DNA from: JAJYSO01 sp964495935 | Lineage (GTDB): Bacteria > Bacteroidota > Bacteroidia > Flavobacteriales > Flavobacteriaceae | Length of the DNA: 64,000 nucleotides | Direction: 5' to 3' | Assembly: GCA_964495935.1 (NCBI GenBank) | Contig: CAZBXQ010000005.1 | Span: forward strand, 36,064 to 100,063 | Part shown: positions 25,926 to 34,633 of the stretch, piece by piece | Layout: every line of letters starts with the position of its first letter | Position numbering within the stretch: position 1 is the stretch's first letter | Position numbers and translations under genes: made by a program | Notes under the pieces: model-generated | What the model saw: the letters and a program-made list of their open reading frames with translations, nothing else | Database searches by the model: none | What the model was told of the DNA's origin: nothing

Positions 25926-26525
25926 TTATTGTAGATTTTGCTGGAGGGAGTCAATGTAATCCAGGACTTCCTCTTTTCCTTTATTATGCACTGAAGAAGT
26001 TAAGAAATAAGGAGGTAAGGGGGCCCATATTTCTGATAAGACGGCCTTATAGGCTTCAATGTTCCGCTCCAGAGCTTTGGGTTTTAATTTGTCGGTCTTG
26101 GTAAAAATGATGGCAAAAGGGAGGCTGTTTTGCCCCAGCCAGATCATAAAATCTAAGTCTATTTTTTGGGGCTTGTGGCGGGAATCGATAAGTACAAAGG
26201 CTGTTATTAGGGAATCGCGACGGAGAAAATAGGAGGTTATTCGACGCTGAAAATCACGCTTGTTTTTCTTGCTGGTTTGGGCATAACCATATCCGGGTAA
26301 ATCGACGATGTACCAACTTTCGTTAATCAGAAAGTGGTTAATGAGTTGAGTTTTTCCGGGTGTGCCAGAGGTTTTTGCCAATTTCTTTTGATGGGTAAGC
26401 ATATTGATGAGGGAAGATTTTCCCACATTGCTCCGACCGATAAAGGCATATTCCGGAATACCGGTTGCCGGACCATCTTCTACGGTGGCGCTACTCGTTA
26501 CAAAAGAAGCAGAGTGAATCTCCAT
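25926..26525 (-). CDS. engB: Ribosome biogenesis GTP-binding protein YsxC/EngB
   Basis: 199 residues, normal for EngB. P-loop FIGRSNVGKSSLINML near 28-43; KLAKTSGTPGKTQLIN (switch I); WYIVDLPGYGYA (G3) near 72; IFTKTDKLKP (G4) near 137; LTSSVHNKGKEEVL (G5). It acts in large-subunit assembly. It is on the same strand as the alpha/beta hydrolase gene upstream, with 39 bases between them. This pair just ahead of the mraZ cluster is a common Bacteroidota arrangement as I recall it. Confidence 0.96.
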   Translation of the reverse strand: MEIHSASFVTSSATVEDGPATGIPEYAFIGRSNVGKSSLINMLTHQKKLAKTSGTPGKTQLINHFLINESWYIVDLPGYGYAQTSKKNKRDFQRRITSYFLRRDSLITAFVLIDSRHKPQKIDLDFMIWLGQNSLPFAIIFTKTDKLKPKALERNIEAYKAVLSEIWAPLPPYFLTSSVHNKGKEEVLDYIDSLQQNLQ

Positions 26526-26564
26526 GACACTACTTAAAGAGAGGGAAGATTTTATAGAATCGAT

Positions 26565-27329
26565 TTATAATCCACGGTCTTGCAGCCATCCGTATAGAAT
26601 CTCATTAAATTCATCGGGATGTTCCATCATCGCTGCATGCCCGCATTTATCAATCCAGAACAAATCCGAATCGGGGAGGAGTGTATGGAAATCCTCGGCT
26701 ACGGAAGGAGGCGTCACATGATCCTGCTTTCCCCAAATGATACAGACCGGAACATTCATATTGGGAAGATCTTTGGACATGTTATGACGAATAGCACTCT
26801 TGGCAATAGTGATTGTTCGGATTAATTTGGCACGATCGTTTAAGGTTTGAAAGACATCATCGACCACCTCTTTGGTTGCTACTTTGGGATCGTAAAAAAC
26901 CTCCTCCGATTTTTTTTTGATATAGTCATAGCTGTGGCGTCGGGGATAAGTGCCTCCCATAGAGTTTTCATAAAGCCCGGAACTCCCCGTAATAATCAAT
27001 GCATGTATATGCTCGGGGTATAATTTTAACGTTGAGAGTGCAATATGACCTCCTAAAGAATTTCCCAGTAAAATCGGTTCTGTATAGTTTTTGAATTCAA
27101 TGAATTCTTTGACGAATTTTGCAAAAGCACTCACTTTTGTCTTAACAATGGGTAAGGAGTAAAGAGGAAGTTCGGGGAGTACTATTTTATAGCCTTTTTT
27201 GGGGAAGAAATCAACGACGCCGTCAAAATTGCTCAATTGCCCCATTAATCCATGTAAGATAATTATGGGCCGACCTTCCCCGATTTCCTTATACGTATAT
27301 TTTCCTTCTGTAATTAGATGGTTTTCCAT
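26565..27329 (-). CDS. Alpha/beta hydrolase
   Basis: 254 residues. Alpha/beta-hydrolase fold: oxyanion region IIILHGLMGQLSNFDGVVDFF at 23-43, nucleophile elbow GNSLGGH near 89-95 with the catalytic Ser, Asp in CIIWGKQDHVTPP near 205, and His in IDKCGHAAMMEHPDEF near 233. So the triad is complete. There is no signal peptide. The substrate cannot be told; such proteins include esterases and C-C bond hydrolases. A -7 box on the minus strand (TATATTTG, 27358-27351) is 22 bases upstream of the start. Confidence 0.88.
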   Translation of the reverse strand: MENHLITEGKYTYKEIGEGRPIIILHGLMGQLSNFDGVVDFFPKKGYKIVLPELPLYSLPIVKTKVSAFAKFVKEFIEFKNYTEPILLGNSLGGHIALSTLKLYPEHIHALIITGSSGLYENSMGGTYPRRHSYDYIKKKSEEVFYDPKVATKEVVDDVFQTLNDRAKLIRTITIAKSAIRHNMSKDLPNMNVPVCIIWGKQDHVTPPSVAEDFHTLLPDSDLFWIDKCGHAAMMEHPDEFNEILYGWLQDRGL

Positions 27330-27334
27330 TCAAA

Positions 27335-27517
27335 TCAGGGTTTGAAACGACAAATATAAGGATTATTTATCATTTTTATGGACATCCTAAATCTCAATAA
27401 TTCTACGAATTTATCGCCTTCGATTTCTCCTGAAACTCCCTCTTTATTCTCGTTTTTTAATGGGTAAATAGCTTTTAACAGCTTTTTTTCAATGATCCGG
27501 TCTGTAAATTCCCACAT
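27335..27517 (-). CDS. Possible small protein upstream of the hydrolase
   Basis: A 60-residue frame starting MWEFTDRIIEKKLLKAIYPLKNEN, 5 bases from the hydrolase start. The first 45 residues look protein-like, but its 3' end overlaps the hydrolase's -7 box (27351-27358), and the last residues (YICRFKP) are what that promoter translates to. An upstream ATG at 27604 would add a hydrophobic AT-rich stretch that is probably noncoding. Not recognised; may be spurious. Confidence 0.3.
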   Translation of the reverse strand: MWEFTDRIIEKKLLKAIYPLKNENKEGVSGEIEGDKFVELLRFRMSIKMINNPYICRFKP

Positions 27518-27605
27518 GATATAAATATATAATATACTGATAATCAATATTTTTTGATAATAATTAAGATGAGATGAAGAAGGGGTATAAAAACTTATCA
27601 ACAAT

Positions 27606-27630
27606 GTGGTAATAAGTGGGAGAATGTGGT
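27606..27630 (+). promoter_or_regulatory. MraZ operator: three GTGG(T/G) repeats
   Basis: GTGGT (27606-27610), GTGGG (27616-27620) and GTGGT (27626-27630), each separated by exactly 5 bases. MraZ proteins are known to bind such TGGG-type direct repeats with a 10-bp period upstream of their own gene. A -7 box (TATCTTTG, 27642-27649) follows, so MraZ bound here would cover the -33 region and repress the whole cluster. Confidence 0.8.
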
Positions 27631-27664
27631 ATTATTTTTAATATCTTTGAAATTATTAATGGCC

Positions 27665-28126
27665 ATGTTGAATCTGATCGGAACATACGAGTGTAAAATA
27701 GATGCCAAAGGGCGTTTATTACTGCCGTCCCGGCTCAAAAAACAGCTATTGCCTTTACTGGAAGACGGGTTTGTGCTCAAAAGAGCGGTATTTCAACCCT
27801 GTCTGGAATTATATCCCATGAAGGAATGGGATATTTTGATGGGGAAGATGAATAAATTAAATCGTTTTAAAAAGAAGAATAATGATTTTATAAGACGATT
27901 TACGGCAGGGGTTAAAATTGTAGAAGTTGACAGTAATGGTCGGCTCTTGGTGCCTCGGGACCTTTTTAATTTTGCCGGGCTGGAAAAGGAAATCGTGCTT
28001 TCCTCGGCTATTAATATTGTGGAGCTGTGGGACAAGGAGAAATATGAAGAGGCTATTGATGAAACGGCTGATGATTTTGCAGATTTAGCCGAGGAAGTTA
28101 TGGGTAACACAGAAGATGATGAGTAG
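27665..28126 (+). CDS. mraZ: Transcriptional regulator MraZ
   Basis: 153 residues. Two SpoVT/AbrB-like DNA-binding repeats: LIGTYECKIDAKGRLLLPSRLKKQL at the N-terminus and EVDSNGRLLVPRDLFNFAGL near 95-114. First gene of the division and cell-wall cluster, which it is known to repress in other bacteria. Start choice: an ATG at 27626 lies inside the operator repeats and upstream of the -7 box, so it is excluded; 27659 or 27665 remain, and 27665 matches the family's MxNxIGTYECK start. The acidic C-terminus overlaps the start of rsmH by 11 bases. Confidence 0.93.
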   Translation: MLNLIGTYECKIDAKGRLLLPSRLKKQLLPLLEDGFVLKRAVFQPCLELYPMKEWDILMGKMNKLNRFKKKNNDFIRRFTAGVKIVEVDSNGRLLVPRDLFNFAGLEKEIVLSSAINIVELWDKEKYEEAIDETADDFADLAEEVMGNTEDDE

Positions 28127-29018
28127 TTATCATGTTCCTGTTTTATTGAAAGAAAGCGTGGCGGGATTAAACATACGTTCAACGGGTGTTTATGTAGATG
28201 TGACTTTTGGGGGTGGAGGACATGCGGCCGAGATTTTGAAGCAGTTGGGGCAAGCCGGTAAACTGTTGGCGTTTGATCAGGATGCAGAAGCTCATAAGAA
28301 CGCCTTGAAAGACCCCCGATTAAAGTTGATACAAGCCAATTTTCGATACTTTAAACGGTTTTTGAGATTGGAAGGGATACGGCAGGTTGATGGTATTTTG
28401 GCAGATTTTGGAGTGTCTTCACATCAGTTTGATAAGGCCGATCGAGGGTTTTCCACCCGATTTGATGCGCGATTGGATATGCGTATGAATCAACAGCAGC
28501 AAAAGGATGCTTTTGCGGTGATAAATACATATCCGGAAGAAGAACTGCGACGATTGTTTTATGAATATGGGGAACTTCGAAATGCTCCTAATCTGGCAAA
28601 GACAATCGTCGAAAGACGGCAAGAAAAACCCATAGAAACGAGTGGGGAACTAAACGAATTGTTACGCCCTCTTTTATTTAAAAAGAAACAGAATAAGATT
28701 TTAGCCCAAATCTACCAAGCGATTAGAATTGAGGTCAATGAGGAGATCGAGGCGTTAAAAGAGTTTTTGAAACAGACCGGGGAAGTGCTTAAACCCGGTG
28801 GGCGATTGAGCGTAATCTCTTATCATTCCTTGGAGGATCGGTTGGTTAAACGCTATATACGAAGTGGGCTTTTTGAGGGAGAACCGAAGAAAGATTTTTA
28901 TGGAAATGTCTCGGTTCCCTTTAAAAAGATAGGGAAGATGAAGACCGCCAGCAAAACGGAGATAGAAGCAAATAGCCGAGCGAGAAGCGCAAAATTAAGA
29001 ATAGGAGAACGATTGTAG
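28116..29018 (+). CDS. rsmH: 16S rRNA (cytosine-1402-N4)-methyltransferase RsmH
   Basis: 300 residues. SAM-binding motif VDVTFGGGGHAAEIL near 25-39, DGILADFGVSSHQFDKADRGFS near 92-113, and IRIEVNEEIEAL near 207. It methylates the N4 of C1402 in the P site of 16S rRNA. Two ATG codons in a row (28116, 28119) overlap the end of mraZ; either would work. The next gene starts one base after its stop. Second gene of the cluster. Confidence 0.97.
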   Translation: MMSSYHVPVLLKESVAGLNIRSTGVYVDVTFGGGGHAAEILKQLGQAGKLLAFDQDAEAHKNALKDPRLKLIQANFRYFKRFLRLEGIRQVDGILADFGVSSHQFDKADRGFSTRFDARLDMRMNQQQQKDAFAVINTYPEEELRRLFYEYGELRNAPNLAKTIVERRQEKPIETSGELNELLRPLLFKKKQNKILAQIYQAIRIEVNEEIEALKEFLKQTGEVLKPGGRLSVISYHSLEDRLVKRYIRSGLFEGEPKKDFYGNVSVPFKKIGKMKTASKTEIEANSRARSAKLRIGERL

Positions 29019-29019
29019 G

Positions 29020-29328
29020 ATGAGCAGAATTCATGACATATTAAAAGGTCGCTATCTGATTGATAAGGATGCAGTAAAAAACTGGATTTTTATCCTTTTT
29101 TGTACCCTTTTGGCCATTATCATGATTGCCAGTTCCCATAAAGCGGAAAATAAAGTGCATCAAATCGCGAAACTACAGAAAGAGGAACGACAATTAAGGA
29201 GTGAATTTGTGGATCAACGCCAGCAATTAATGCAAATGAAAATGGAGTCAACAATTAATAGTCGGCTGCAGGATAAAGGAATAACGATTTTGAACAGAGC
29301 CCCTCATAAAATTATTGTGAGAAATTAA
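29020..29328 (+). CDS. ftsL: FtsL-like cell-division protein
   Basis: 102 residues. One membrane segment at about 23-40 (WIFILFCTLLAIIMIA), a short cytoplasmic N-terminus and a coiled-coil periplasmic part (VHQIAKLQKEERQLRSEFVDQRQQLMQ). This is the architecture of FtsL, and it lies in the standard ftsL position between rsmH and the division transpeptidase. Sequence is too variable in this family for a motif match, so the call rests on topology and position. It ends 3 bases before ftsI. Confidence 0.85.
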   Translation: MSRIHDILKGRYLIDKDAVKNWIFILFCTLLAIIMIASSHKAENKVHQIAKLQKEERQLRSEFVDQRQQLMQMKMESTINSRLQDKGITILNRAPHKIIVRN

Positions 29329-29331
29329 TAT

Positions 29332-31299
29332 ATGACAAACGATCGTAACATATTAAATCGCTTTTACGGGATTGTGATCCTGCTTCTTGTCTTTGTCTTT
29401 TCGGTAAGTTTTAAATTGTTAAATATACAGTTTGTACACGGAGAGGATTATGAAAAGATTGGACGAAGTCGGGTATATAAAAATTTTATTATCCCGGCCA
29501 ATCGTGGGAATCTCTATGATGATACGGGAAGTTTGTTGGCTACTTCGGTACCCAAATACGATATCTATTTTGATCCGTTATCGATAAAAGATGAATCTTA
29601 TTTTAATAGTGAGGTAACAGCTTTGGCAAAAGCACTTTCCGGCATGTTGGGAGGGACGGTAAATTACCACAAAAACCGGTTAATACACGCCCGCCGGAGT
29701 CATAATCGATACTTGCCTATTGCAAAAAATTTACGCTATTCGGAATATCTTAAGATCAAACAATTTCCCATTTTTAAACGGGGGACTTATGGTGGAGGAT
29801 TTATTGCCGAACAACGAACAGTTCGGGAATTGCCGTTGGGAAAACTGGCTGAACGAACGGTGGGTAAGGGAGCTTCGGGGCTGGAAGGAGCTTTCCATGA
29901 ATACTTGAAAGGGAAAGATGGACATCAACTGAAGCAGAAAATTGCCAATGGACTTTGGAAGCCCATCAATGATGTTAACGAGATGGATCCTCAGGACGGT
30001 TTGGACGTCATCTCCACCATTGATGTCAATGTTCAGGATATCGTTCATCATGCTTTGTTAGCGCAAATGGAAGAATATGAAGCCGACCACGGGACGGCTG
30101 TTTTGATGGAGGTGAAGACCGGTGAGATTAAAGGAATGGCCAATCTGGGGCGTACCTCTGACGGGAAGTACTATGAGAAACGAAATTATGCGGTTTGGGA
30201 AGCTCAGGAACCGGGCTCTACCTTTAAGTTGATGGCCATGGTGGCCGCTCTGGAGGATAAAGTGGTTGATACGGCACAGATTTTCGATACCGAAGGAGGT
30301 GTGGTTAAATATTATGGACGGTCGGTACGGGACTCACATGTTGGCGGATATGGAAAAATCTCTGCGGCACGTGGGTTTGAGGTATCTTCAAATACGGTTT
30401 TTTCAAAAATTATAACCGAGGGCTATAAAAATAACGCCCGGGCTTTTGTCAATCGCCTCGATTATATGGGCCTCAGTCAAAAAACGGGAATTGCTATCCA
30501 GGGAGAGGGGCAACCTATGATTCCTCATCCCGGAGATAAAAACTGGTATGGAACGACCCTTCCTTGGATGTCTTTTGGCTATGGTGTTTTACTCACCCCT
30601 TTACAGATTCTTACCTTTTATAATGCGATTGCCAATGATGGTGTTTCTGTGCCCCCGCGGTTGATTAAAGAAATTCGGGATCGAGATCGATTAGTAGATT
30701 CGAATATTGGAAACCGGCGGCCTAACTCTATTGTTTCTAAGGAGACTGCAAAAATTGCACAAACCTTGCTACGGCATGTTGTTGAACGAGGAACGGGGGT
30801 AACGGTGCAATCGGATATTTTACCTTTAGCCGGGAAGACGGGAACCGCCCAGGCAGGTTATTCGGCGGGAAACAAAGGACATTATGTGGCGTCTTTTGCA
30901 GGTTATTTTCCGGCTGATAATCCACAGTATTCCTGTATTGTAGTTGTCAATGAACCCAATACATTACGTGGTTTTTATGGGGGATCGGTGGCAGGACCGG
31001 TTTTTCGCGAGATTGCCGAGAAAATATATAACCGCACTCCGGTAAAAGATACAATTCAAATGAATTTTCCAAAAGGCGAGGCCTTGGCCAAAGCCTATAA
31101 TGATTTTTATGAACGAGCTCAGGAATCTCAGTCCGTTATGCCGGATGTACAGGGATGGCCTGCAATGGACGCCCTTTCTTTATTGGAAAATTTGGGACTT
31201 CGGCCCCGGGTAGAAGGATATGGAAAAATTGTCAAACAGTCTATTCGTCCCGGAACGGATATCCAAAAAGGAACTCCTTTAAAATTAACAGCAGAGTGA
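29332..31299 (+). CDS. ftsI: Division transpeptidase (class B PBP) with C-terminal PASTA domain
   Basis: 655 residues. One N-terminal membrane anchor at about 10-30, dimerisation domain with RGNLYDDTGSLLATS, and the penicillin-binding domain: active site STFK at 296-299, SSN near residue 351, KTGTAQ near 502. The last 60 residues (SVMPDVQGWPAMDALSLLENLGL...) form a PASTA domain. It cross-links septal peptidoglycan with FtsW. All catalytic motifs are intact, so septal wall synthesis is evidently still selected for, in contrast to the murD remnant three genes downstream. The last codon and stop overlap the GTG start of murE. Confidence 0.95.
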   Translation: MTNDRNILNRFYGIVILLLVFVFSVSFKLLNIQFVHGEDYEKIGRSRVYKNFIIPANRGNLYDDTGSLLATSVPKYDIYFDPLSIKDESYFNSEVTALAKALSGMLGGTVNYHKNRLIHARRSHNRYLPIAKNLRYSEYLKIKQFPIFKRGTYGGGFIAEQRTVRELPLGKLAERTVGKGASGLEGAFHEYLKGKDGHQLKQKIANGLWKPINDVNEMDPQDGLDVISTIDVNVQDIVHHALLAQMEEYEADHGTAVLMEVKTGEIKGMANLGRTSDGKYYEKRNYAVWEAQEPGSTFKLMAMVAALEDKVVDTAQIFDTEGGVVKYYGRSVRDSHVGGYGKISAARGFEVSSNTVFSKIITEGYKNNARAFVNRLDYMGLSQKTGIAIQGEGQPMIPHPGDKNWYGTTLPWMSFGYGVLLTPLQILTFYNAIANDGVSVPPRLIKEIRDRDRLVDSNIGNRRPNSIVSKETAKIAQTLLRHVVERGTGVTVQSDILPLAGKTGTAQAGYSAGNKGHYVASFAGYFPADNPQYSCIVVVNEPNTLRGFYGGSVAGPVFREIAEKIYNRTPVKDTIQMNFPKGEALAKAYNDFYERAQESQSVMPDVQGWPAMDALSLLENLGLRPRVEGYGKIVKQSIRPGTDIQKGTPLKLTAE

Positions 31300-32765
31300 A
31301 ACACACCTTACGAGACATATTGTATAAGGTCGCTATTGAGGCCGTGGAAGGTGAGACCTCCATTGCTGTTGGAGAAGTGGTATTTGATTCTCGAAAAGTG
31401 AATGATCACGCTGCATTTGTAGCCATTAGAGGAGAAAAAGATGATGGCCACGATTTTATAGAAGAGGCGATAAAAAAGGGAGCCAAGGCGGTTATTTGTG
31501 AATTTCTGCCGCCGGAACGAGCGTCGCAGGTGACGTATGTAAAAGTTAATGATTCAAAAGAAGCTTTAAGCTTGATGGCTTCCAATTTTTACGGCTGCCC
31601 TTCGGCCAATCTCAAATTGGTGGGAGTTACCGGAACCAATGGGAAAACGACTATCGCTACCTTGCTGTATGAGTTATTTACTCGTGCAGGATTTAAAGTG
31701 GGGCTACTCTCAACGGTTCGTATTTGCGTAGGTACCCGAGAATATCCAACCCGGTTGACAACTCCGGATTCCTTGACGATTAATCGATATCTCAAAGAGA
31801 TGAATGAGGCAGGAGCAGAGTTTTGTTTTATGGAGACGAGCTCCCATGGGATCGCCCAAAAGCGATTGGCCGGACTGTATTTTGCGGGGGGAATCTTTAC
31901 CAACCTGACGCAGGATCATCTGGATTATCATAAAACCTTTGCCGCTTACCGAGATGTAAAGAAAAGTTTTTTTGAGGGATTGCCTAAAACAGCCTTTGCC
32001 ATAACGAATATCGATGATAAAAACGGAGCCTATATGTTGCAAAATACGAAGGCCCGGCGTTATACGTACGCCCTTAAATCGGATGCCGATTATAAAATTA
32101 AGGTTTTGGAAGATGCCTTTGAAGGGATGTTGCTCACTTTTAATGGAAAAGAAGTATGGACCAAGCTGATCGGCGAGTTTAATGCCTATAATCTGGGGGC
32201 TATATATGCGGCAGCCGATTTATTGGGGCTGTCGGAAGAAGAAACTCTGGTAAATATTAGTAAGCTGGAAGCCGTAGAAGGGCGGTTTGAATATTTCGTC
32301 TCCAAAAAGAAAAAGATTATTGCTATTGTAGATTATGCCCATACTCCCGATGCTTTAAAAAATGTACTGAAGACCATTAATCAGATACGCACACATTATG
32401 AAGAAGTATATACCGTTGTGGGCTGTGGCGGCGACCGAGATACAAGTAAGCGCCCAAAAATGGGACGAATTGCCGTAGAAGGAAGTGATCGGGTGATTTT
32501 AACCAGCGATAATCCCAGAACCGAGGACCCTGCTGCGATTCTTAACGATGTTGAGGCCGGGGTGCCTATGGAATACAAACACAAAACCCTTTCCATTATA
32601 GATCGTAAACAAGCGATTAAGACCGCTTGTTCCTTAGCGCAAAAAAAAGATATTATTCTGATTGCCGGGAAAGGCCATGAAACCTATCAGGAAGTTAATG
32701 GCAAAAGGCATCATTTTGACGACCTGGAAATGGTTACCGAATTTTTAAATGCAATGAATAAGTAG
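31296..32765 (+). CDS. murE: UDP-MurNAc-tripeptide synthetase (meso-diaminopimelate adding)
   Basis: 489 residues from a GTG at 31296 that overlaps the ftsI stop (GTGA), giving translational coupling; the ATG at 31155 lies inside ftsI and would add 47 unrelated residues. Mur ligase: GTNGKTT at 113-119, TTPDSLTINRYL, METSSHGIAQ, NLTQDHLDYH, DYAHTPDALKNVL. DNPR at 405-408 is the motif for meso-diaminopimelate rather than lysine, which fits a Gram-negative wall. It needs UDP-MurNAc-L-Ala-D-Glu, the product of MurC and MurD, yet neither is intact in this cluster. Confidence 0.97.
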   Translation: MKHTLRDILYKVAIEAVEGETSIAVGEVVFDSRKVNDHAAFVAIRGEKDDGHDFIEEAIKKGAKAVICEFLPPERASQVTYVKVNDSKEALSLMASNFYGCPSANLKLVGVTGTNGKTTIATLLYELFTRAGFKVGLLSTVRICVGTREYPTRLTTPDSLTINRYLKEMNEAGAEFCFMETSSHGIAQKRLAGLYFAGGIFTNLTQDHLDYHKTFAAYRDVKKSFFEGLPKTAFAITNIDDKNGAYMLQNTKARRYTYALKSDADYKIKVLEDAFEGMLLTFNGKEVWTKLIGEFNAYNLGAIYAAADLLGLSEEETLVNISKLEAVEGRFEYFVSKKKKIIAIVDYAHTPDALKNVLKTINQIRTHYEEVYTVVGCGGDRDTSKRPKMGRIAVEGSDRVILTSDNPRTEDPAAILNDVEAGVPMEYKHKTLSIIDRKQAIKTACSLAQKKDIILIAGKGHETYQEVNGKRHHFDDLEMVTEFLNAMNK

Positions 32766-32787
32766 TAGAGAAAAAGAGAGATACAAT

Positions 32788-34014
32788 ATGCTGTATTATT
32801 TGTTTAATTATCTGGATGAAATGATGGACTTCCCGGGAAGTCAATTGTTTCAGTTCTTTACTTTTAGAGCCAGTGCAGCGATTATTCTGTCTTTGCTGAT
32901 ATCGACTATTTACGGGAAACGGATTATTCTCTTTCTACGTCGTAAACAGGTAGGGGAGAACATTAGAGAGCTTGGCTTGGAGGGGCAGGAGGAAAAAGCG
33001 GGAACTCCTACCATGGGCGGGATAATTATCATTCTGGCTACTTTAATTCCCGTTTTGCTCTTTGCGAAATTGGATAATATTTATGTCCTTCTTTTAATTA
33101 TTACTACGTTATGGATGGGGGCCATCGGTTTTTTGGATGATTATATAAAAACCTTTAGAAAGAATAAGGAGGGCTTAAAAGGAAAGTTTAAGATTATTGG
33201 TCAAGTGGGACTTGGAATTATTGTGGGTACCATTATGTATGTCCATCCCGATATTACTATTAAGGAGAAGTCGGTTACCCCGATAGTACAAAATGAAACC
33301 GAAGAAACGACCAGTGTGTATGGTCCCGAGCATAAATCTACCAAGACTACAATTCCGTTTTTTAAAAAGAATGAATTGGAGTATGCCAAGCTAATCAGTT
33401 GGATTCATCCGACCCTAAAATCCTATGCTTGGCTGGTTTTTATTCCGGTGGTCATTTTTATTGTTACGGCAGTTTCCAATGGTGCTAACCTAACCGATGG
33501 ATTAGATGGATTGGCCGCCGGAACTTCGGCCATTGCAGTTTTGGCTTTAGCCATTTTTGCCTGGGTATCGGGGAATATCATTTTTTCCGATTATCTGAAT
33601 GTAATGAACATTCCGCATTCAGGAGAAATGACGGTTTTTATAGCCGCACTGGCCGGGGCGCTTATTGGTTTTTTATGGTACAATACCTACCCGGCGCAGG
33701 TATTTATGGGAGATACCGGTAGCTTGACGATTGGTGGAATTATAGCCGTGATTGCTATTGCGGTACGAAAAGAATTGTTGTTGCCGGTGCTTTGTGGTGT
33801 TTTTTTAATCGAAAACCTGTCGGTGGTGATGCAGGTCGGATGGTTTAAATATACCAAAAAGAAACATGGAGTGGGAAATCGCATTTTTTTGATGTCGCCG
33901 CTTCATCACCATTTTCAAAAATTGGGAATTAATGAAAGTAAGATTGTCGTTCGCTTTTGGATTATTGGAATTCTATTAGCGGTCGTTACAATTGTCACCT
34001 TAAAGATTAGATAA
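32788..34014 (+). CDS. mraY: Phospho-N-acetylmuramoyl-pentapeptide transferase
   Basis: 408 residues. Polytopic membrane enzyme that makes lipid I from UDP-MurNAc-pentapeptide and undecaprenyl phosphate. Diagnostic: GTPTMGGIII near 70, GFLDDYIKTFRKNKEGL near 111, GANLTDGLDGLAAG near 230-245, VFMGDTGSLTIGG, and MSPLHHHFQKLG near the C-terminus. A hydrophilic stretch at about 155-195 (ITIKEKSVTPIVQNETEE...) between membrane segments is an insertion seen in Bacteroidota MraY. All motifs intact. Confidence 0.97.
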   Translation: MLYYLFNYLDEMMDFPGSQLFQFFTFRASAAIILSLLISTIYGKRIILFLRRKQVGENIRELGLEGQEEKAGTPTMGGIIIILATLIPVLLFAKLDNIYVLLLIITTLWMGAIGFLDDYIKTFRKNKEGLKGKFKIIGQVGLGIIVGTIMYVHPDITIKEKSVTPIVQNETEETTSVYGPEHKSTKTTIPFFKKNELEYAKLISWIHPTLKSYAWLVFIPVVIFIVTAVSNGANLTDGLDGLAAGTSAIAVLALAIFAWVSGNIIFSDYLNVMNIPHSGEMTVFIAALAGALIGFLWYNTYPAQVFMGDTGSLTIGGIIAVIAIAVRKELLLPVLCGVFLIENLSVVMQVGWFKYTKKKHGVGNRIFLMSPLHHHFQKLGINESKIVVRFWIIGILLAVVTIVTLKIR

Positions 34015-34029
34015 ACGAGTTTTTACTAT

Positions 34030-34611
34030 ATGATGATAAAAGAAAAGCCCTTTTCAACCCCTTCAACTTCAACCACTCATTTTTTGGAGCGGAGAAGATC
34101 CGGGAATAAAGTACTGGCAGCTTCAGCAATTTCGGAACTGGTTAGAATCCGAAAAAAGACCATTCGGGAAAGCTTGGGCTGTATGGAAAATAATGATTAT
34201 CGAATGGAACGCATTGTAAAGATGCATGGTGTGGATTATATCAACGACTCCGGAGCCACCACATTGAATGGGACTTATTATTCTTTGGGAACGCTCAAAA
34301 CCCCGGTAATTTGGATCGCCGGCGGGGATGATAAGGGAGTGGATTATGCGCAATTGTTACCGATGGTAAATGAAAAAGTGATTGCCATAATTGCCATTGG
34401 CGTCATCAATCAAAAGCTGATTTCACATTTTAATAATTGTGTAGATTTTATTTGGGAAGCACAGACCATGGGAGGGGCTGTGCGAAGGGCCTGTGAGTTT
34501 GCCGAAAAAGGCGATACAGTTTTACTTTCTCCGGCTTGTCCCGGTTTAGATCGTTTTGCAGATTTTAAAGAGCGGGGAAATCAATTTAATGCGGCTGTAA
34601 GGAATCTTTAA
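34030..34611 (+). pseudogene. murD: murD remnant: C-terminal domain only, with changed catalytic residues
   Basis: 193 codons where a full MurD has about 440-450. Residues from about 24 align with MurD domain 3: IRKKTIRESL, VDYINDS, VIWIAGGDDKGVDY, VLLSPACPGLDRFADFKERGNQF. The N-terminal Rossmann domain and the central ATP-binding domain (GTNGKTT) are absent, and the first 23 residues resemble nothing in MurD. Several normally invariant residues differ: NDSKATN has become NDSGATT (Gly75, Thr78), the His of HR-x-E is Tyr57, and the HN motif before domain 3 is missing. It cannot be a ligase alone. The frame is nevertheless open and snugly spaced (15 bases after mraY, 22 before ftsW), so it may still be translated, either decaying or serving a new role. 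Confidence 0.85.
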
Positions 34612-34633
34612 AAATAGGATAAGAATCAATAAC

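Noticed and set aside
31155..31295. murE start at the ATG at 31155
   Set aside because: It lies inside ftsI's PASTA domain, and adds 47 residues unlike MurE; the GTG at 31296 overlaps the ftsI stop as expected for coupled genes.
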